Shown here: one piece after another, positions 16,350 to 24,290 of the stretch
How the letters are laid out: each line of letters opens with the position of its first letter
Numbering within the stretch: the first letter of the stretch is position 1
Source of the DNA: Citrobacter youngae
GTDB taxonomy: Bacteria; Pseudomonadota; Gammaproteobacteria; Enterobacterales; Enterobacteriaceae
Length of the DNA stretch: 64,000 nt
Direction: 5' to 3'
Assembly (NCBI RefSeq): GCF_003818115.1
Contig: NZ_RPOI01000001.1
Location: 21,291 to 85,290 of the forward strand
The notes under the pieces: generated by a model
Seen by the model: only the letters and a program-made list of their open reading frames with translations
The model's database searches: none
Told to the model about the DNA's origin: nothing
Position numbers and translations under genes: made by a program

Positions 16350-17294
16350 CTAACGTGTTATCAGGGAAAATGCTGAGAGCAGAGGGTCTCCCGGCAGCAT
16401 GTCCAGAATATGCTGGCGCAACGAATGGGCATTCTCGCCGTTGCGCCACGTTTCAAACAGCGCGAAGAGGGCGTAAATCTCGTCATGGCTCAGCGCAGAA
16501 TCATCCATCGTCCACAGGCAAAACAGGGTGCGAAGAATAAAGACGTCAGCCACCAGCCCGAAGAAGCGCTGCAGCACGCTTTCGCTCTCGTGCTGCGGGA
16601 ATGTATCGTGATACAGGCGATAAATCAGGTAGTTACTGAATATCCATGCCTCCTGAGCAAAGTAGCGCTCATACGTGTTTAGCCATTGAGTCTGCAACTG
16701 TTGCTGAAGCATGGCTTCACTGTTCGCATCTTGCAGCATCAACAGGCTGACCTGCAGGGGTAAGGTCAGCTTACGAGTGCTTTCTGGCAACAGATCCCAG
16801 TTGAACTCACAGCTGCCCATTTGGGTGATCAGCTCGCGCTGCAACTGGGGCAGGCTGGGCAGTTGCGCGAACTGATCCTGCAGTTTTCCGCTTTGCGCAT
16901 GGTCGGCCAGCACCTGCGGCAGCGAGGCCAGTTTCGCCAGCGTAGAGTCGCTACTGCCAGGGCATTTTTCGGAAAAAGAGAGCATGATGCCCAGCGCGTA
17001 AAGGCGAAGCTCTGGCGATAACCCCGGGAGGGTGATGGTATGCAGAGCAGATTGATTCAATACCTGATCGCGTGGTGATAACGCCGGGCTGTCGACATCA
17101 GCCGCACATTGCGTGGTATGTAAGACAAAGGCATTGGGATCGCCTAAGGCTGCCTGACAGCTGGCCGGATCGGTTAAGGCCAGACTCTGACGCACTTCCG
17201 TTTTCCAGCGCATGTTAATCCGTAACGCGGAATCCGGATGGCGGGATAAAAACAACCGGACAAAGTCAGGTTCATAACACTCAATCATACTCAT
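16350..17294 (-). CDS. FliB-like (flagellin lysine N-methylase family) protein lacking the cysteine cluster
   Basis: 314 residues. The N-terminus YEPDFVRLF resembles FliB (TPDFVRRF), and the sequence then jumps to EVRQSLALTDPASCQAALGDPNAF, which resembles a region about 100 residues further into FliB (VRNSLTLSCPE...LNDPRAM). Later helical segments (TYERYFAQEAWIFSNYLIYRLY) also fit. The CxxxCxxxCC-type cluster expected in the missing part, thought to be needed for methyl transfer, is absent. I infer a degenerate or repurposed FliB relative, perhaps a flagellin-recognition factor for the transferases in its operon. First gene of the minus-strand cargo run, behind a sigma-54 type promoter. Confidence 0.55.
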   Translation of the reverse strand: MSMIECYEPDFVRLFLSRHPDSALRINMRWKTEVRQSLALTDPASCQAALGDPNAFVLHTTQCAADVDSPALSPRDQVLNQSALHTITLPGLSPELRLYALGIMLSFSEKCPGSSDSTLAKLASLPQVLADHAQSGKLQDQFAQLPSLPQLQRELITQMGSCEFNWDLLPESTRKLTLPLQVSLLMLQDANSEAMLQQQLQTQWLNTYERYFAQEAWIFSNYLIYRLYHDTFPQHESESVLQRFFGLVADVFILRTLFCLWTMDDSALSHDEIYALFALFETWRNGENAHSLRQHILDMLPGDPLLSAFSLITR

Positions 17295-17339
17295 AATCTG
17301 TTCTCAGCAATCCCAATATTCAAAATCTGGCTATGTCAT

Positions 17340-17355
17340 TGCAATATCCATGCCT
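17340..17355 (-). promoter_or_regulatory. Sigma-54 type promoter of the FliB-like/glycosyltransferase run
   Basis: Read on the minus strand: GG (17354-17353), ten bases, then GC (17342-17341), in the context AGGCATGGATATTGCA. The GGCAT and ATATTGC parts are the same as in the lfgB promoter at 19054-19070. It lies about 45 bases upstream of the FliB-like start, a normal distance. This would place the cargo run under LafK control. Confidence 0.65.
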
Positions 17356-17393
17356 GAATTGTAATTTCATTTATATCAATTGGTTAGACGAGG

Positions 17394-17414
17394 CGCGGAA
17401 AGCGGGTTTCCGCG
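17394..17414 (-). terminator. Hairpin after lfgN
   Basis: CGCGGAAA (17394-17401) and TTTCCGCG (17407-17414) form a perfect 8-bp stem with a five-base loop just after the lfgN stop on the minus strand. No T-run follows, so it may be a Rho-dependent or mRNA-protecting hairpin. It separates lfgN from the sigma-54 promoter of the next gene. Confidence 0.5.
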
Positions 17415-17428
17415 TCAGGGAAGGACGT

Positions 17429-17857
17429 TTAGCGCTGGTAAATAAAATCGGGTTCAGTGCCTAAAAAAGCCTGGATAAACTCATACTGGCGGATCAGCAG
17501 ATCGCCGTTTTTTTCGTTATACGCCTTGCAGCGTTTCGCTTTTTGCTCAAGGCTTTGCCACCAGCCCTCTGCGGCAATTTTTTGCACGCCAGGCAGCCAG
17601 CTAAAGACCTGTTCTATCCCTGCGCGATCGACGCTTACGCCCAGCAGTTGCAGAATAGAACGGCGCTGCTGGCTGCTGTTTTGCAACTGCTCATAATGCT
17701 GCTGAATAAGATCATTGACGGTCAGCAGCTCTTCACTGGCGCGACGGATCATACACAGACGTTGTTGTTCCAACTGGTGTCTGAGCGCGTCATACCGCGT
17801 CCCATCTTCACGGATGCCCTGAAGCAGCGTTTTCACCTGCTGTAGCCTGGTACTCAC
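17429..17857 (-). CDS. lfgN: LfgN, lateral hook-junction chaperone (FlgN family)
   Basis: 142 residues, all-helical, with the FlgN-type N-terminal helix MSTRLQQVKTLLQGIREDG and a long charged second helix. FlgN is the export chaperone of FlgK and FlgL. The position directly after lfgM, in the same arrangement as flgMN of the primary system, is the strongest support. It is 12 bases downstream of lfgM and shares its promoter. Confidence 0.88.
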   Translation of the reverse strand: MSTRLQQVKTLLQGIREDGTRYDALRHQLEQQRLCMIRRASEELLTVNDLIQQHYEQLQNSSQQRRSILQLLGVSVDRAGIEQVFSWLPGVQKIAAEGWWQSLEQKAKRCKAYNEKNGDLLIRQYEFIQAFLGTEPDFIYQR

Positions 17858-17869
17858 TGTTTTGGCCTC

Positions 17870-18157
17870 TTATTTCTGGAAAAAGCTGAGCATGTCGCCA
17901 GCCAGTTGCTGGGTATCAACCTGCATGTCGCCTGCGGCCAGCATGGCCTGCATTTGCGCCACTTTGTCGTAATTAACGTCACTTTGCGTATCGCTGTTCA
18001 GCGTTTGCTGCGCCGTTTGCAATCCCGCCTGCGTAATATCGTCGGCGGAAAGCGTCGTGGCGCTGGGCGCGCTGGTCTGTGTGTTGCTCTTATCTGAACG
18101 CGCCTGTTCGGTGGTTGATGCTGGGCGATTGCCAGGCAGAGTCGGGGTAATTTTCAT
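17870..18157 (-). CDS. lfgM: LfgM, anti-sigma-28 factor of the lateral system (FlgM family)
   Basis: 95 residues from the ATG at 18157 (MKITPTLPGNRPAS); an upstream in-frame start adds five residues without a ribosome binding site. The N-terminal half is disordered and Ser/Thr/Ala-rich; the C-terminal half has the FlgM helices (VNYDKVAQMQAMLAAGDMQVDTQQLAGDML). FlgM binds and holds the flagellar sigma factor, here presumably LafS, until it is exported after hook completion. A sigma-28 type promoter (18205-18232) precedes it, allowing feedback. Confidence 0.93.
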   Translation of the reverse strand: MKITPTLPGNRPASTTEQARSDKSNTQTSAPSATTLSADDITQAGLQTAQQTLNSDTQSDVNYDKVAQMQAMLAAGDMQVDTQQLAGDMLSFFQK

Positions 18158-18204
18158 AGCAACCTCGTACATATTTCGTTGGGTTGGTTATCTGTTATTG
18201 GCTA

Positions 18205-18232
18205 AAAGCGGCGGCAATAGCGGAAAACTTTA
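18205..18232 (-). promoter_or_regulatory. Candidate sigma-28 (LafS) promoter of lfgMN
   Basis: On the minus strand TAAAGTTT (18232-18225), twelve bases, then GCCGCTTT (18212-18205). The -35 octamer equals the enteric sigma-28 consensus and the -10 begins with GCCG; the spacer is 12 instead of the usual 11. The same spacer is found at the lafA and lfgK candidates. Confidence 0.55.
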
Positions 18233-18253
18233 ATCCCACCACAAAAAATCCCT

Positions 18254-19024
18254 TCACTGCTCGGCCGTTAGCGTGTCGACCACGCCGGTATCGTCCACCA
18301 CGCCGCTGATTATCCGCTGGCTGCTGCTGTTACGAATTTTTATCACATCCCCTTTACGGCCATTCTTCAACGCCACGCCAGGCATCGAGGCGGTAATGCC
18401 AGCCATATGCGAGACGATCATCACCGGCTGGTCGCGTTTGACCAGCATCGGCTGAACCAGCTCGCTACGTGTAATTGGTTTGCCGGGTTGCAGGGCGCGC
18501 TTGCTGGTGAGGCCAATCGCCTCGTCCATATTGGTCATTAACCCTTCGCGCTGGTTGCTGATATTGAATTTTTTAAGCAGCAGGTCATCGGCGGTAATCA
18601 CCGTATCGCGGGCAATCAGCGACTTTGGCATTACCACCGGGACTGACACATCGGGGCGCACCGCTACGTTGTACTGCCAGCCCGCGCTGCCGGGACAACT
18701 CACCACAAAGTTCATTCGCGTCAGAGCCATCTCCGGGGAAGAGTTAGCGGTGATTTGCGGGGCCGCCGCGCAGAGCGCGCTGGTACTCACGGCTGAGGGA
18801 ATATAGATATTGAACGTGTAGCGATAGTCCTGCCACTGCTGTTTGCGCGCCAGTGCGTCAATTTCATGACTGGCGGCATCGAGAACCCGCGCGTTGATCT
18901 GCTCCCGGGCGCTGTGCTGTATGGGATGGACGGCGGCATGTACGGGTAAGACGCAGCATAAAGCCAGCAATATTTCCGCGGCAAAGGGGAAAGAAGGCTT
19001 CCTTACGTAGGAGGGTAGTTTCAT
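18254..19024 (-). CDS. lfgA: LfgA, lateral P-ring assembly chaperone (FlgA family)
   Basis: 256 residues from the ATG at 19024, which has GAGA nine bases upstream; an ATG at 19039 would add five residues. A signal peptide (about 1-30, ending PVHA) is followed by an N-terminal region and a C-terminal SAF-like domain (DTVITADDLLLKKFNISNQRE, GKPITRSEL, GDVIKIRNSSSQRIISGVVDDTG), the FlgA pattern. FlgA assists FlgI to form the P ring in the periplasm. It is divergent from lfgB. Confidence 0.93.
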   Translation of the reverse strand: MKLPSYVRKPSFPFAAEILLALCCVLPVHAAVHPIQHSAREQINARVLDAASHEIDALARKQQWQDYRYTFNIYIPSAVSTSALCAAAPQITANSSPEMALTRMNFVVSCPGSAGWQYNVAVRPDVSVPVVMPKSLIARDTVITADDLLLKKFNISNQREGLMTNMDEAIGLTSKRALQPGKPITRSELVQPMLVKRDQPVMIVSHMAGITASMPGVALKNGRKGDVIKIRNSSSQRIISGVVDDTGVVDTLTAEQ

Positions 19025-19053
19025 AAAGTCATTTCTCATCAATCACTTAAAAG

Positions 19054-19070
19054 TTGGCATACATATTGCT
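19054..19070 (+). promoter_or_regulatory. Sigma-54 promoter of lfgBCDEFGHIJ(KL)
   Basis: TTGGCAT (19054-19060) and TTGCT (19066-19070) give GG-N10-GC, matching the -24/-12 consensus at nearly every position. It lies 37 bases before the chosen lfgB start, right for its transcript. LafK is the likely activator. Confidence 0.85.
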
Positions 19071-19106
19071 AATAACAGCGATATCTACGCAGGAGTGATG
19101 CAAGAA

Positions 19107-19454
19107 ATGGGAATCAGTTTTCAGCAGGCATTGGGTGTACATCCGCAGGCAGTGAAGTTACGTCTTGAGAGGACCGAGCTACTGACTGCGAATCTGGCAA
19201 ACGTCGATACACCAAATTTCAAAGCCAAAGATATTGATTTTGCCGCTGAGATGCAACGGGCAAGTCGCACAAATGTTCTGCCCGAGGCTGACGTGAAATA
19301 CCGTGTGCCGATGCAGCCTTCAGAGGATGGCAATACCGTAGAGCTGAATACCGAGCAGGCCCGGTTTTCACAAAATAGTATGGATTATCAAAGCAGTCTG
19401 ACTTTTTTGAATCTGCAACTTAGCGGTATCAAAGAGGCCATCGAAGGAAAATAA
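19107..19454 (+). CDS. lfgB: LfgB, lateral proximal rod protein (FlgB family)
   Basis: 115 residues from the ATG at 19107 (MGISFQQALG); starts at 19095 (GTG) and 19098 (ATG) sit on or next to the AGGAG at 19091-19095 and are too close to it. The N-terminal rod signature LRLERTELLTANLANVDTPNFKAKDIDF and the C-terminal MDYQSSLTFLNLQLSGIKEAI are typical. FlgB is the first rod subunit after FliE. Head of the lfgB-L operon behind a strong sigma-54 promoter. Confidence 0.95.
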   Translation: MGISFQQALGVHPQAVKLRLERTELLTANLANVDTPNFKAKDIDFAAEMQRASRTNVLPEADVKYRVPMQPSEDGNTVELNTEQARFSQNSMDYQSSLTFLNLQLSGIKEAIEGK

Positions 19455-19456
19455 CC

Positions 19457-19888
19457 ATGTCGTTTACTGATATTTACCAGATTTCCGGTTCGGCGATGAC
19501 GGCGCAAACCATCCGTCTGAATACCGTCGCCAGCAACATGGCGAATGCGGAATCTCCTGCCAGCAGCGAGGCGCAGGCCTATAAGGCGCGCAGCCCGGTT
19601 TTTGCTGCGGTTTATAACAATAGCCTGATTGGTAGAAACAACCGTCACGGCATTGATGGCGCCAGCGTACAAGTGCAGGACGTGATGCAAAGCGGCGGGG
19701 CGGTGAAACGTTATGAGCCGCACCACCCAATGGCGGACCAGAACGGTTTCGTCTGGTATCCGGATGTCAACGTGGTCGAGCAAATGGCCGACATGATGTC
19801 TGCCTCTCGTGATTTCGAAACCGACGTTGATGTGCTGAATAACGTCAAAAGTATGCAGCAAAGCTTACTCAAACTGGGAGAAGTGTAA
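19457..19888 (+). CDS. lfgC: LfgC, lateral proximal rod protein (FlgC family)
   Basis: 143 residues. It has the rod-protein N-terminus (IYQISGSAMTAQTIRLNTVASNMANAES) and C-terminus (NVVEQMADMMSASRDFETDVDVLNNVKSMQQSLLKLGEV) that form the coiled-coil core of all axial proteins. FlgC stacks on FlgB in the proximal rod. It begins two bases after lfgB, and its stop overlaps the lfgD start (TAATG). Confidence 0.95.
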   Translation: MSFTDIYQISGSAMTAQTIRLNTVASNMANAESPASSEAQAYKARSPVFAAVYNNSLIGRNNRHGIDGASVQVQDVMQSGGAVKRYEPHHPMADQNGFVWYPDVNVVEQMADMMSASRDFETDVDVLNNVKSMQQSLLKLGEV

Positions 19889-20751
19889 TGAATACCCTGG
19901 CTCTGTATGCCCAATCTCAGGCGCTGGCTTCTTCTCAGGAGAAGACGGCGGTGGCTGAAAATACTGTGAGCGCCACGGCGCAAAGCAGTAACCTGGGGGA
20001 CAGCAGTTCTTCCTCTACCTCGTCAACCACGGATACCAGTGGAACCAGCGATACACCGACGACGACAACGTCTACGGAAACGTCTGCAGTTGACACGTTT
20101 TTGACGCTGTTCGTGGCCGAAATTGAAAACCAGGACCCGACCGATCCGACCGATCCTACGGCCTATATCGATCAGCTTTCCTCAATGGCGCAGGTTGCCA
20201 TGATGGAAGAGATGAGCGTGCAGGCGAACACCAATGCCGTGCTGATGAGCAACATTCAGGTGATGGCGCTGGGCAATATGGTCGGCGACGACATCATGGT
20301 GCAAACCACCTCGCTGGATATTGAAGACAACAGTCAGGCGATTCAGGGACGCGTCACGCTGGATGACAGCTGTACCGATGTGGATCTGCATTTCACCGAT
20401 GAAGCCGGTGATGACTACACCGTGTCGCTGATCCCGGAAGGTCAAACCTCCGTCGGACCCGGCCAGGTGGATTTCGACATTAATCCTGCGGATTACGGCA
20501 TCCCGCCGGGTGATTACAGCGTGTCCGTGGTGACCAATACCGGGGAAGAAGAAGTACCGATTGAGGTGACGGGCACGGTGGAAGATGTGCGTATTCCGCT
20601 CGATGGCAGCACGCCGGTGCTTAATGTTGACGGCGTTGGCGAAGTGCCTTTCACCATGATCACCCAGTTTGGCGTACCGGACAGCACCGATGACACCACG
20701 CCGCCTGATACTGACGGCGGCGATAACGCTGACAGCAATACCGTCATCTGA
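19888..20751 (+). CDS. lfgD: LfgD, lateral hook-capping protein (FlgD family)
   Basis: 287 residues, longer than the 231 of E. coli FlgD. The conserved block DTFLTLFVAEIENQDPTDPTDPTAYIDQLSSMAQVAMME is present. The extra length comes from a Ser/Thr-rich linker at about 33-65 and an acidic Thr/Asp-rich C-terminal tail (DSTDDTTPPDTDGGDNADS). FlgD caps the growing hook and is replaced by FlgK. The low-complexity parts are probably flexible export or cap linkers. Confidence 0.93.
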   Translation: MNTLALYAQSQALASSQEKTAVAENTVSATAQSSNLGDSSSSSTSSTTDTSGTSDTPTTTTSTETSAVDTFLTLFVAEIENQDPTDPTDPTAYIDQLSSMAQVAMMEEMSVQANTNAVLMSNIQVMALGNMVGDDIMVQTTSLDIEDNSQAIQGRVTLDDSCTDVDLHFTDEAGDDYTVSLIPEGQTSVGPGQVDFDINPADYGIPPGDYSVSVVTNTGEEEVPIEVTGTVEDVRIPLDGSTPVLNVDGVGEVPFTMITQFGVPDSTDDTTPPDTDGGDNADSNTVI

Positions 20752-20778
20752 TCTCGTTAATATTACAGGAACAAAAAA

Positions 20779-21981
20779 ATGAGTTATGAAATTGCAGCGA
20801 CGGGCCTGAACGCCGTCAACGAACAACTGGATGGGATCAGTAACAACATCGCGAACTCCGGTACGGTCGGTTATAAATCAATGACCACTCAGTTTTCCGC
20901 GATGTACGCCGGGACGCAGGCGATGGGCGTGAGCGTGGCGGGTTCCGCGCAAAGCATTTCCACCGGCGGCTCGATGGTCTCTACCGGCAATGCGCTGGAT
21001 TTGGCCATTAACGATGATGGTTTCTTTGTTATGTGCGATAGCGCGGGGAACATCTCCTATACCCGCGCCGGGTCCTTTGTGACGGACAAAAACGGCTATA
21101 TTGTTAACGCATCGGGCGATTACCTGCAAGGCTATCCGGTTGATGACAGCGGCACACTGCAAACCGGTACCGTAACCGATATCCAGATTAAAACCGGCAA
21201 CATTCCGGCGCAGGCTACCGACAGCATGACCTTCACGGCCAACTTTGATGCCAGTGATGAAGCGGTCGATCGCACCAGCGTGCCGTTTGACCCGAATAAC
21301 AGCGACACCTACACCGACAGCTACACCACCACCGTGTATGACTCGTTGGGTAACGAGCACTCGGTCAGCCAGTATTTTACCAAAACCGCGGATAACACCT
21401 GGGAAGTGCAGTACACCTTTGATGGCGAAGCGCAGACTGGCGTACCTGCAACTACGCTGACCTTCGATCCGAATACCGGCAAGCTGACCTCTCCGACCAC
21501 GCCGCAAACCATCACCTTTACCACCGATGAAGCCGCGCCGATTTCGATGACCGTCGATTACTCCGACTGTACCCAGTATGGCTCAGATTTCTCTGTGACC
21601 ACCAACTCCGCGACCGGCTATGCCTCCGCAACGCAAAACGGCGTGCAGGTGGATGACGACGGCAAAGTGTACGCCACCTACAGCAATGGTGAACGTATGC
21701 TGCAGGGCCAGGTTGTGCTGGCGACCTTCCCGGATGAGAGCGGACTGGAAGCGGTAAGCGGTACCGCGTGGGTGCAGACGGGTGAATCCGGTACACCGTT
21801 GATTGGCACGCCTGGTTCCGGCTCCTGCGGCACGCTCTCTTCCGGCATGCTCGAAAGCTCCAACGTCGATATCACCAACGAACTGGTCAACCTGATGACC
21901 GCCCAGCGTAACTATCAGGCGAACACCAAAGTGATTTCGACCAGTACGCAGTTGGATCAGGCTCTCTTCCAGGCGATGTAA
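20779..21981 (+). CDS. lfgE: LfgE, lateral hook protein (FlgE family)
   Basis: 400 residues, the usual hook length. N-terminal ATGLNAVNEQLDGISNNIANSGTVGYKS and C-terminal NVDITNELVNLMTAQRNYQANTKVISTSTQLDQAL are the axial-protein core; the centre has the FlgE beta domains (TVYDSLGNEHSVSQYFTK). The hook joins rod to filament as a universal joint; its length is set by LafE. The gene starts 27 bases after lfgD and is intact. Confidence 0.96.
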   Translation: MSYEIAATGLNAVNEQLDGISNNIANSGTVGYKSMTTQFSAMYAGTQAMGVSVAGSAQSISTGGSMVSTGNALDLAINDDGFFVMCDSAGNISYTRAGSFVTDKNGYIVNASGDYLQGYPVDDSGTLQTGTVTDIQIKTGNIPAQATDSMTFTANFDASDEAVDRTSVPFDPNNSDTYTDSYTTTVYDSLGNEHSVSQYFTKTADNTWEVQYTFDGEAQTGVPATTLTFDPNTGKLTSPTTPQTITFTTDEAAPISMTVDYSDCTQYGSDFSVTTNSATGYASATQNGVQVDDDGKVYATYSNGERMLQGQVVLATFPDESGLEAVSGTAWVQTGESGTPLIGTPGSGSCGTLSSGMLESSNVDITNELVNLMTAQRNYQANTKVISTSTQLDQALFQAM

Positions 21982-21990
21982 GGCTAAGAA

Positions 21991-22728
21991 ATGGATCGGT
22001 TGATTTATACCGCACTAAGCGGCGCCACCCAGACGCTGCAAGAGCAGCAAATTAGCGCCAACAACCTCGCCAACGTCAACACCAATGGTTTTCGTGCGGA
22101 TATGGCGATGGCAAGTAATGACAAAGTCAAAGGCGGTGGCTTCGATACGCGTTTTATGGCGAAAGAGAGTCCCAGCGGCGTCAATGACAGCACCGGCGTG
22201 GCGGAAAAAACCGAGCGTCCGCTGGATGTCGCCATTCAGGGAACCGGCTATATCGCCGTGCAGGATAAAGCCGGAAACGAGGTCTATACCCGCAACGGCA
22301 ATATTCAGCAGGACGATCAGGGACAACTGACCATCGACGGCAATATTGTGCTCGGGGATAACGGCCCGATCATTTTGCCACCGAATGCGATTGCCTCCTT
22401 CGGCAGCGACGGCACGCTCTCGGTGACCCCCGACGACGGTGATGTGACCGCCACGATGGATATCGATCGCCTAAAGCTGGTGGATATTCCGGTCGCCAAT
22501 CTGGCGAAAAACAGCGAGGGGATGCTGGTAACGGCGGATGGCGTACCGGCCCAGCGCGATGAAAACATCAAAGTGAGCGGCGGCTTTCTGGAAGGCAGTA
22601 ACGTGTCTGCGGTGAGCGAAATGATGTCGTCCATTGCGATGAACCGCCAGTTTGAAGCGCAAATCAAGATGATGAAAACCGCTGAAGATCTCAGCGACTC
22701 AGGCAACAGGCTGCTACGCGGCTCCTGA
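21991..22728 (+). CDS. lfgF: LfgF, lateral proximal rod protein (FlgF family)
   Basis: 245 residues. It has the N-terminal rod motif (LSGATQTLQEQQISANNLANVNTNGFRADM), the central LDVAIQGTGYIAVQDKAGNEVYTRNGN found in FlgF/FlgG, and the C-terminal SNVSAVSEMMSSIAMNRQFEAQIKMMKTAEDLSDSGNRLL. FlgF is a minor rod subunit between FlgC and FlgG. It is followed by lfgG after 30 bases. The reading frame is open throughout. Confidence 0.94.
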   Translation: MDRLIYTALSGATQTLQEQQISANNLANVNTNGFRADMAMASNDKVKGGGFDTRFMAKESPSGVNDSTGVAEKTERPLDVAIQGTGYIAVQDKAGNEVYTRNGNIQQDDQGQLTIDGNIVLGDNGPIILPPNAIASFGSDGTLSVTPDDGDVTATMDIDRLKLVDIPVANLAKNSEGMLVTADGVPAQRDENIKVSGGFLEGSNVSAVSEMMSSIAMNRQFEAQIKMMKTAEDLSDSGNRLLRGS

Positions 22729-22758
22729 GTTGTCGCCTTTAATCAGGGATAAAGTGTT

Positions 22759-23544
22759 ATGAACGCAGCGTTATGGATCAGTAAAACCGGCCTGTCGGCG
22801 CAGGATGCTGAGATGAGTGCGATTGCCAACAACATCGCCAACGTCAACACCACGGGCTTTAAGCGTGACCGCGTGATGTTCCAGGATCTGTTTTATCAGA
22901 CTCAGGAAGCGCCGGGCGCCATGCTCGATCAAAACAACATCATGCCGACCGGAATGCAGTTTGGTAGCGGTGTGCGCATTGTCGGTACGCAGAAAACCTT
23001 CACCGAAGGGAATGTGGAAACCACCGACAATACGATGAACGTGGCCATCATGGGGCAAGGGTTCTGGCAGGTGCAAAAGGCCAACGGCGATATTGCTTAT
23101 ACCCGTGACGGCAATATGCAGGTTAACGCTGACGGCGTGTTAACTAACTCTGAAGGCCTGCCTCTGCAACCGGAAATTGATGTTCCGGCAGGCGCGACCA
23201 ACGTGGCGTTTGGCGAAGACGGCACCGTGACGGCGATCTTGCCCGGCGACAGCGATCCTACCGAATTGGGACAACTGACGCTGGTGAATTTCGCCAACCC
23301 GGCGGGGCTTTCAGCGGAAGGCGACAACCTGTATCTGGAAACGGCAGCCAGCGGTCAACCGACGGAAGGTATTCCGGGGGAAGATGGTCTGGGGACTTTG
23401 CAGGACAGCGCGCTGGAAGGTTCGAACGTAGATATCGTTAACGAAATGGTGGCGATGATCAATGTACAGCGCGCCTATGAGATGAACGCCAAAATGGTCT
23501 CTGCGGCAGACGATATGCTGCAGTTTATTAGTCAGACGCTGTAA
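22759..23544 (+). CDS. lfgG: LfgG, lateral distal rod protein (FlgG family)
   Basis: 261 residues, almost exactly FlgG length. It carries ALWISKTGLSAQDAEMSAIANNIANVNTTGFKRDRVMFQDLFYQ at the start and GSNVDIVNEMVAMINVQRAYEMNAKMVSAADDMLQFISQTL at the end. The centre has the MNVAIMGQGFWQVQ block. FlgG makes the distal rod on which the L and P rings assemble. A REP element separates it from lfgH. Confidence 0.96.
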   Translation: MNAALWISKTGLSAQDAEMSAIANNIANVNTTGFKRDRVMFQDLFYQTQEAPGAMLDQNNIMPTGMQFGSGVRIVGTQKTFTEGNVETTDNTMNVAIMGQGFWQVQKANGDIAYTRDGNMQVNADGVLTNSEGLPLQPEIDVPAGATNVAFGEDGTVTAILPGDSDPTELGQLTLVNFANPAGLSAEGDNLYLETAASGQPTEGIPGEDGLGTLQDSALEGSNVDIVNEMVAMINVQRAYEMNAKMVSAADDMLQFISQTL

Positions 23545-23559
23545 TTCAGGCATGTGAAA

Positions 23560-23587
23560 TGCCGGATAGCGGCAACGCCATCCGGCA
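23560..23587. repeat. REP-like palindrome inside the lfgB-L operon
   Basis: TGCCGGAT (23560-23567) and ATCCGGCA (23580-23587) are inverted around a GC-rich loop, the form of enterobacterial REP/BIME units also seen at 40417-40495 and 44500-44529. It lies in the 66-base space between lfgG and lfgH, so it will be in the operon mRNA and may protect the upstream message or reduce expression downstream. Confidence 0.8.
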
Positions 23588-23610
23588 AAGTTAAAGTAAA
23601 CAGGCAGAAC

Positions 23611-24276
23611 GTGAAAAATTATCTCTGGCTGGTGGTACTGCTTCCCCTGTTAAGCGGGTGCGAATCGCAGGCTCTCCTGGTCAAAAAAAATGACGAATAC
23701 TTTGCTCCACCCAAAACGGAAGCGCCGCCAACGGCGGATGGCCGCGCGGGAGGGGTGTTCGAAACGGGTTACAAGTGGTCGCTGACGGCGGACCGTCGCG
23801 CTTATCGGGTGGGCGATATCCTGACCGTGATGCTGGAAGAATCCACCCAGTCGAGCAAACAGGCGAAAACCAATTTCGGCAAGAACAATACCGTGGACAT
23901 CGGCGCGCCGACTATCTTTGGCCATACCAAAGATAATCTGTCTGGCTCGGTTGACGCCAATCGTGATTTCAACGGGACGGCGACCTCGCAGCAGCAAAAC
24001 AGTTTGCGCGGCGAAATTACGGTGTCCGTGCACTCGGTACAACCGAACGGCATTCTGGAAATTCGCGGTGAAAAATGGCTCACCCTCAACCAGGGGGATG
24101 AGTACATCCGCCTGAGCGGTCTGGTGCGTGCCGATGATATTCAAAACGACAACTCCGTCTCCTCGCAGCGTATCGCCGATGCGCGAATCTCGTATGCAGG
24201 GCGTGGAGCGCTAAGCGATGCCAATGCGGCAGGCTGGCTGACGCGTCTGTTTAACCATCCTCTCTTCCCGATCTAA
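23611..24276 (+). CDS. lfgH: LfgH, lateral L-ring lipoprotein (FlgH family)
   Basis: 221 residues from the GTG at 23611, which has AGG at -10 and gives a proper lipoprotein signal: a short hydrophobic stretch ending in the lipobox LLSGC. The longer reading frame would start inside the REP element and is rejected. Conserved FlgH parts are [27 protein letters not shown] and [22 protein letters not shown]. FlgH forms the outer-membrane L ring. Its stop overlaps an ATG of lfgI. Confidence 0.94.
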   Translation: MKNYLWLVVLLPLLSGCESQALLVKKNDEYFAPPKTEAPPTADGRAGGVFETGYKWSLTADRRAYRVGDILTVMLEESTQSSKQAKTNFGKNNTVDIGAPTIFGHTKDNLSGSVDANRDFNGTATSQQQNSLRGEITVSVHSVQPNGILEIRGEKWLTLNQGDEYIRLSGLVRADDIQNDNSVSSQRIADARISYAGRGALSDANAAGWLTRLFNHPLFPI

Positions 24277-24290
24277 TGCAGGATTTTACT

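Noticed and set aside
16293..16449. 156-base N-terminal extension of the three-domain transferase
   Set aside because: It would overlap the end of the FliB-like gene, has no ribosome binding site and precedes the normal GT2 start; the ATG at 16293 fits.
20878..21507. Long minus-strand open frame opposite lfgE (209 codons)
   Set aside because: It lies fully inside lfgE, has no recognised domain or ribosome binding site, and similar frames arise opposite other GC-rich Asp/Thr-coding genes.
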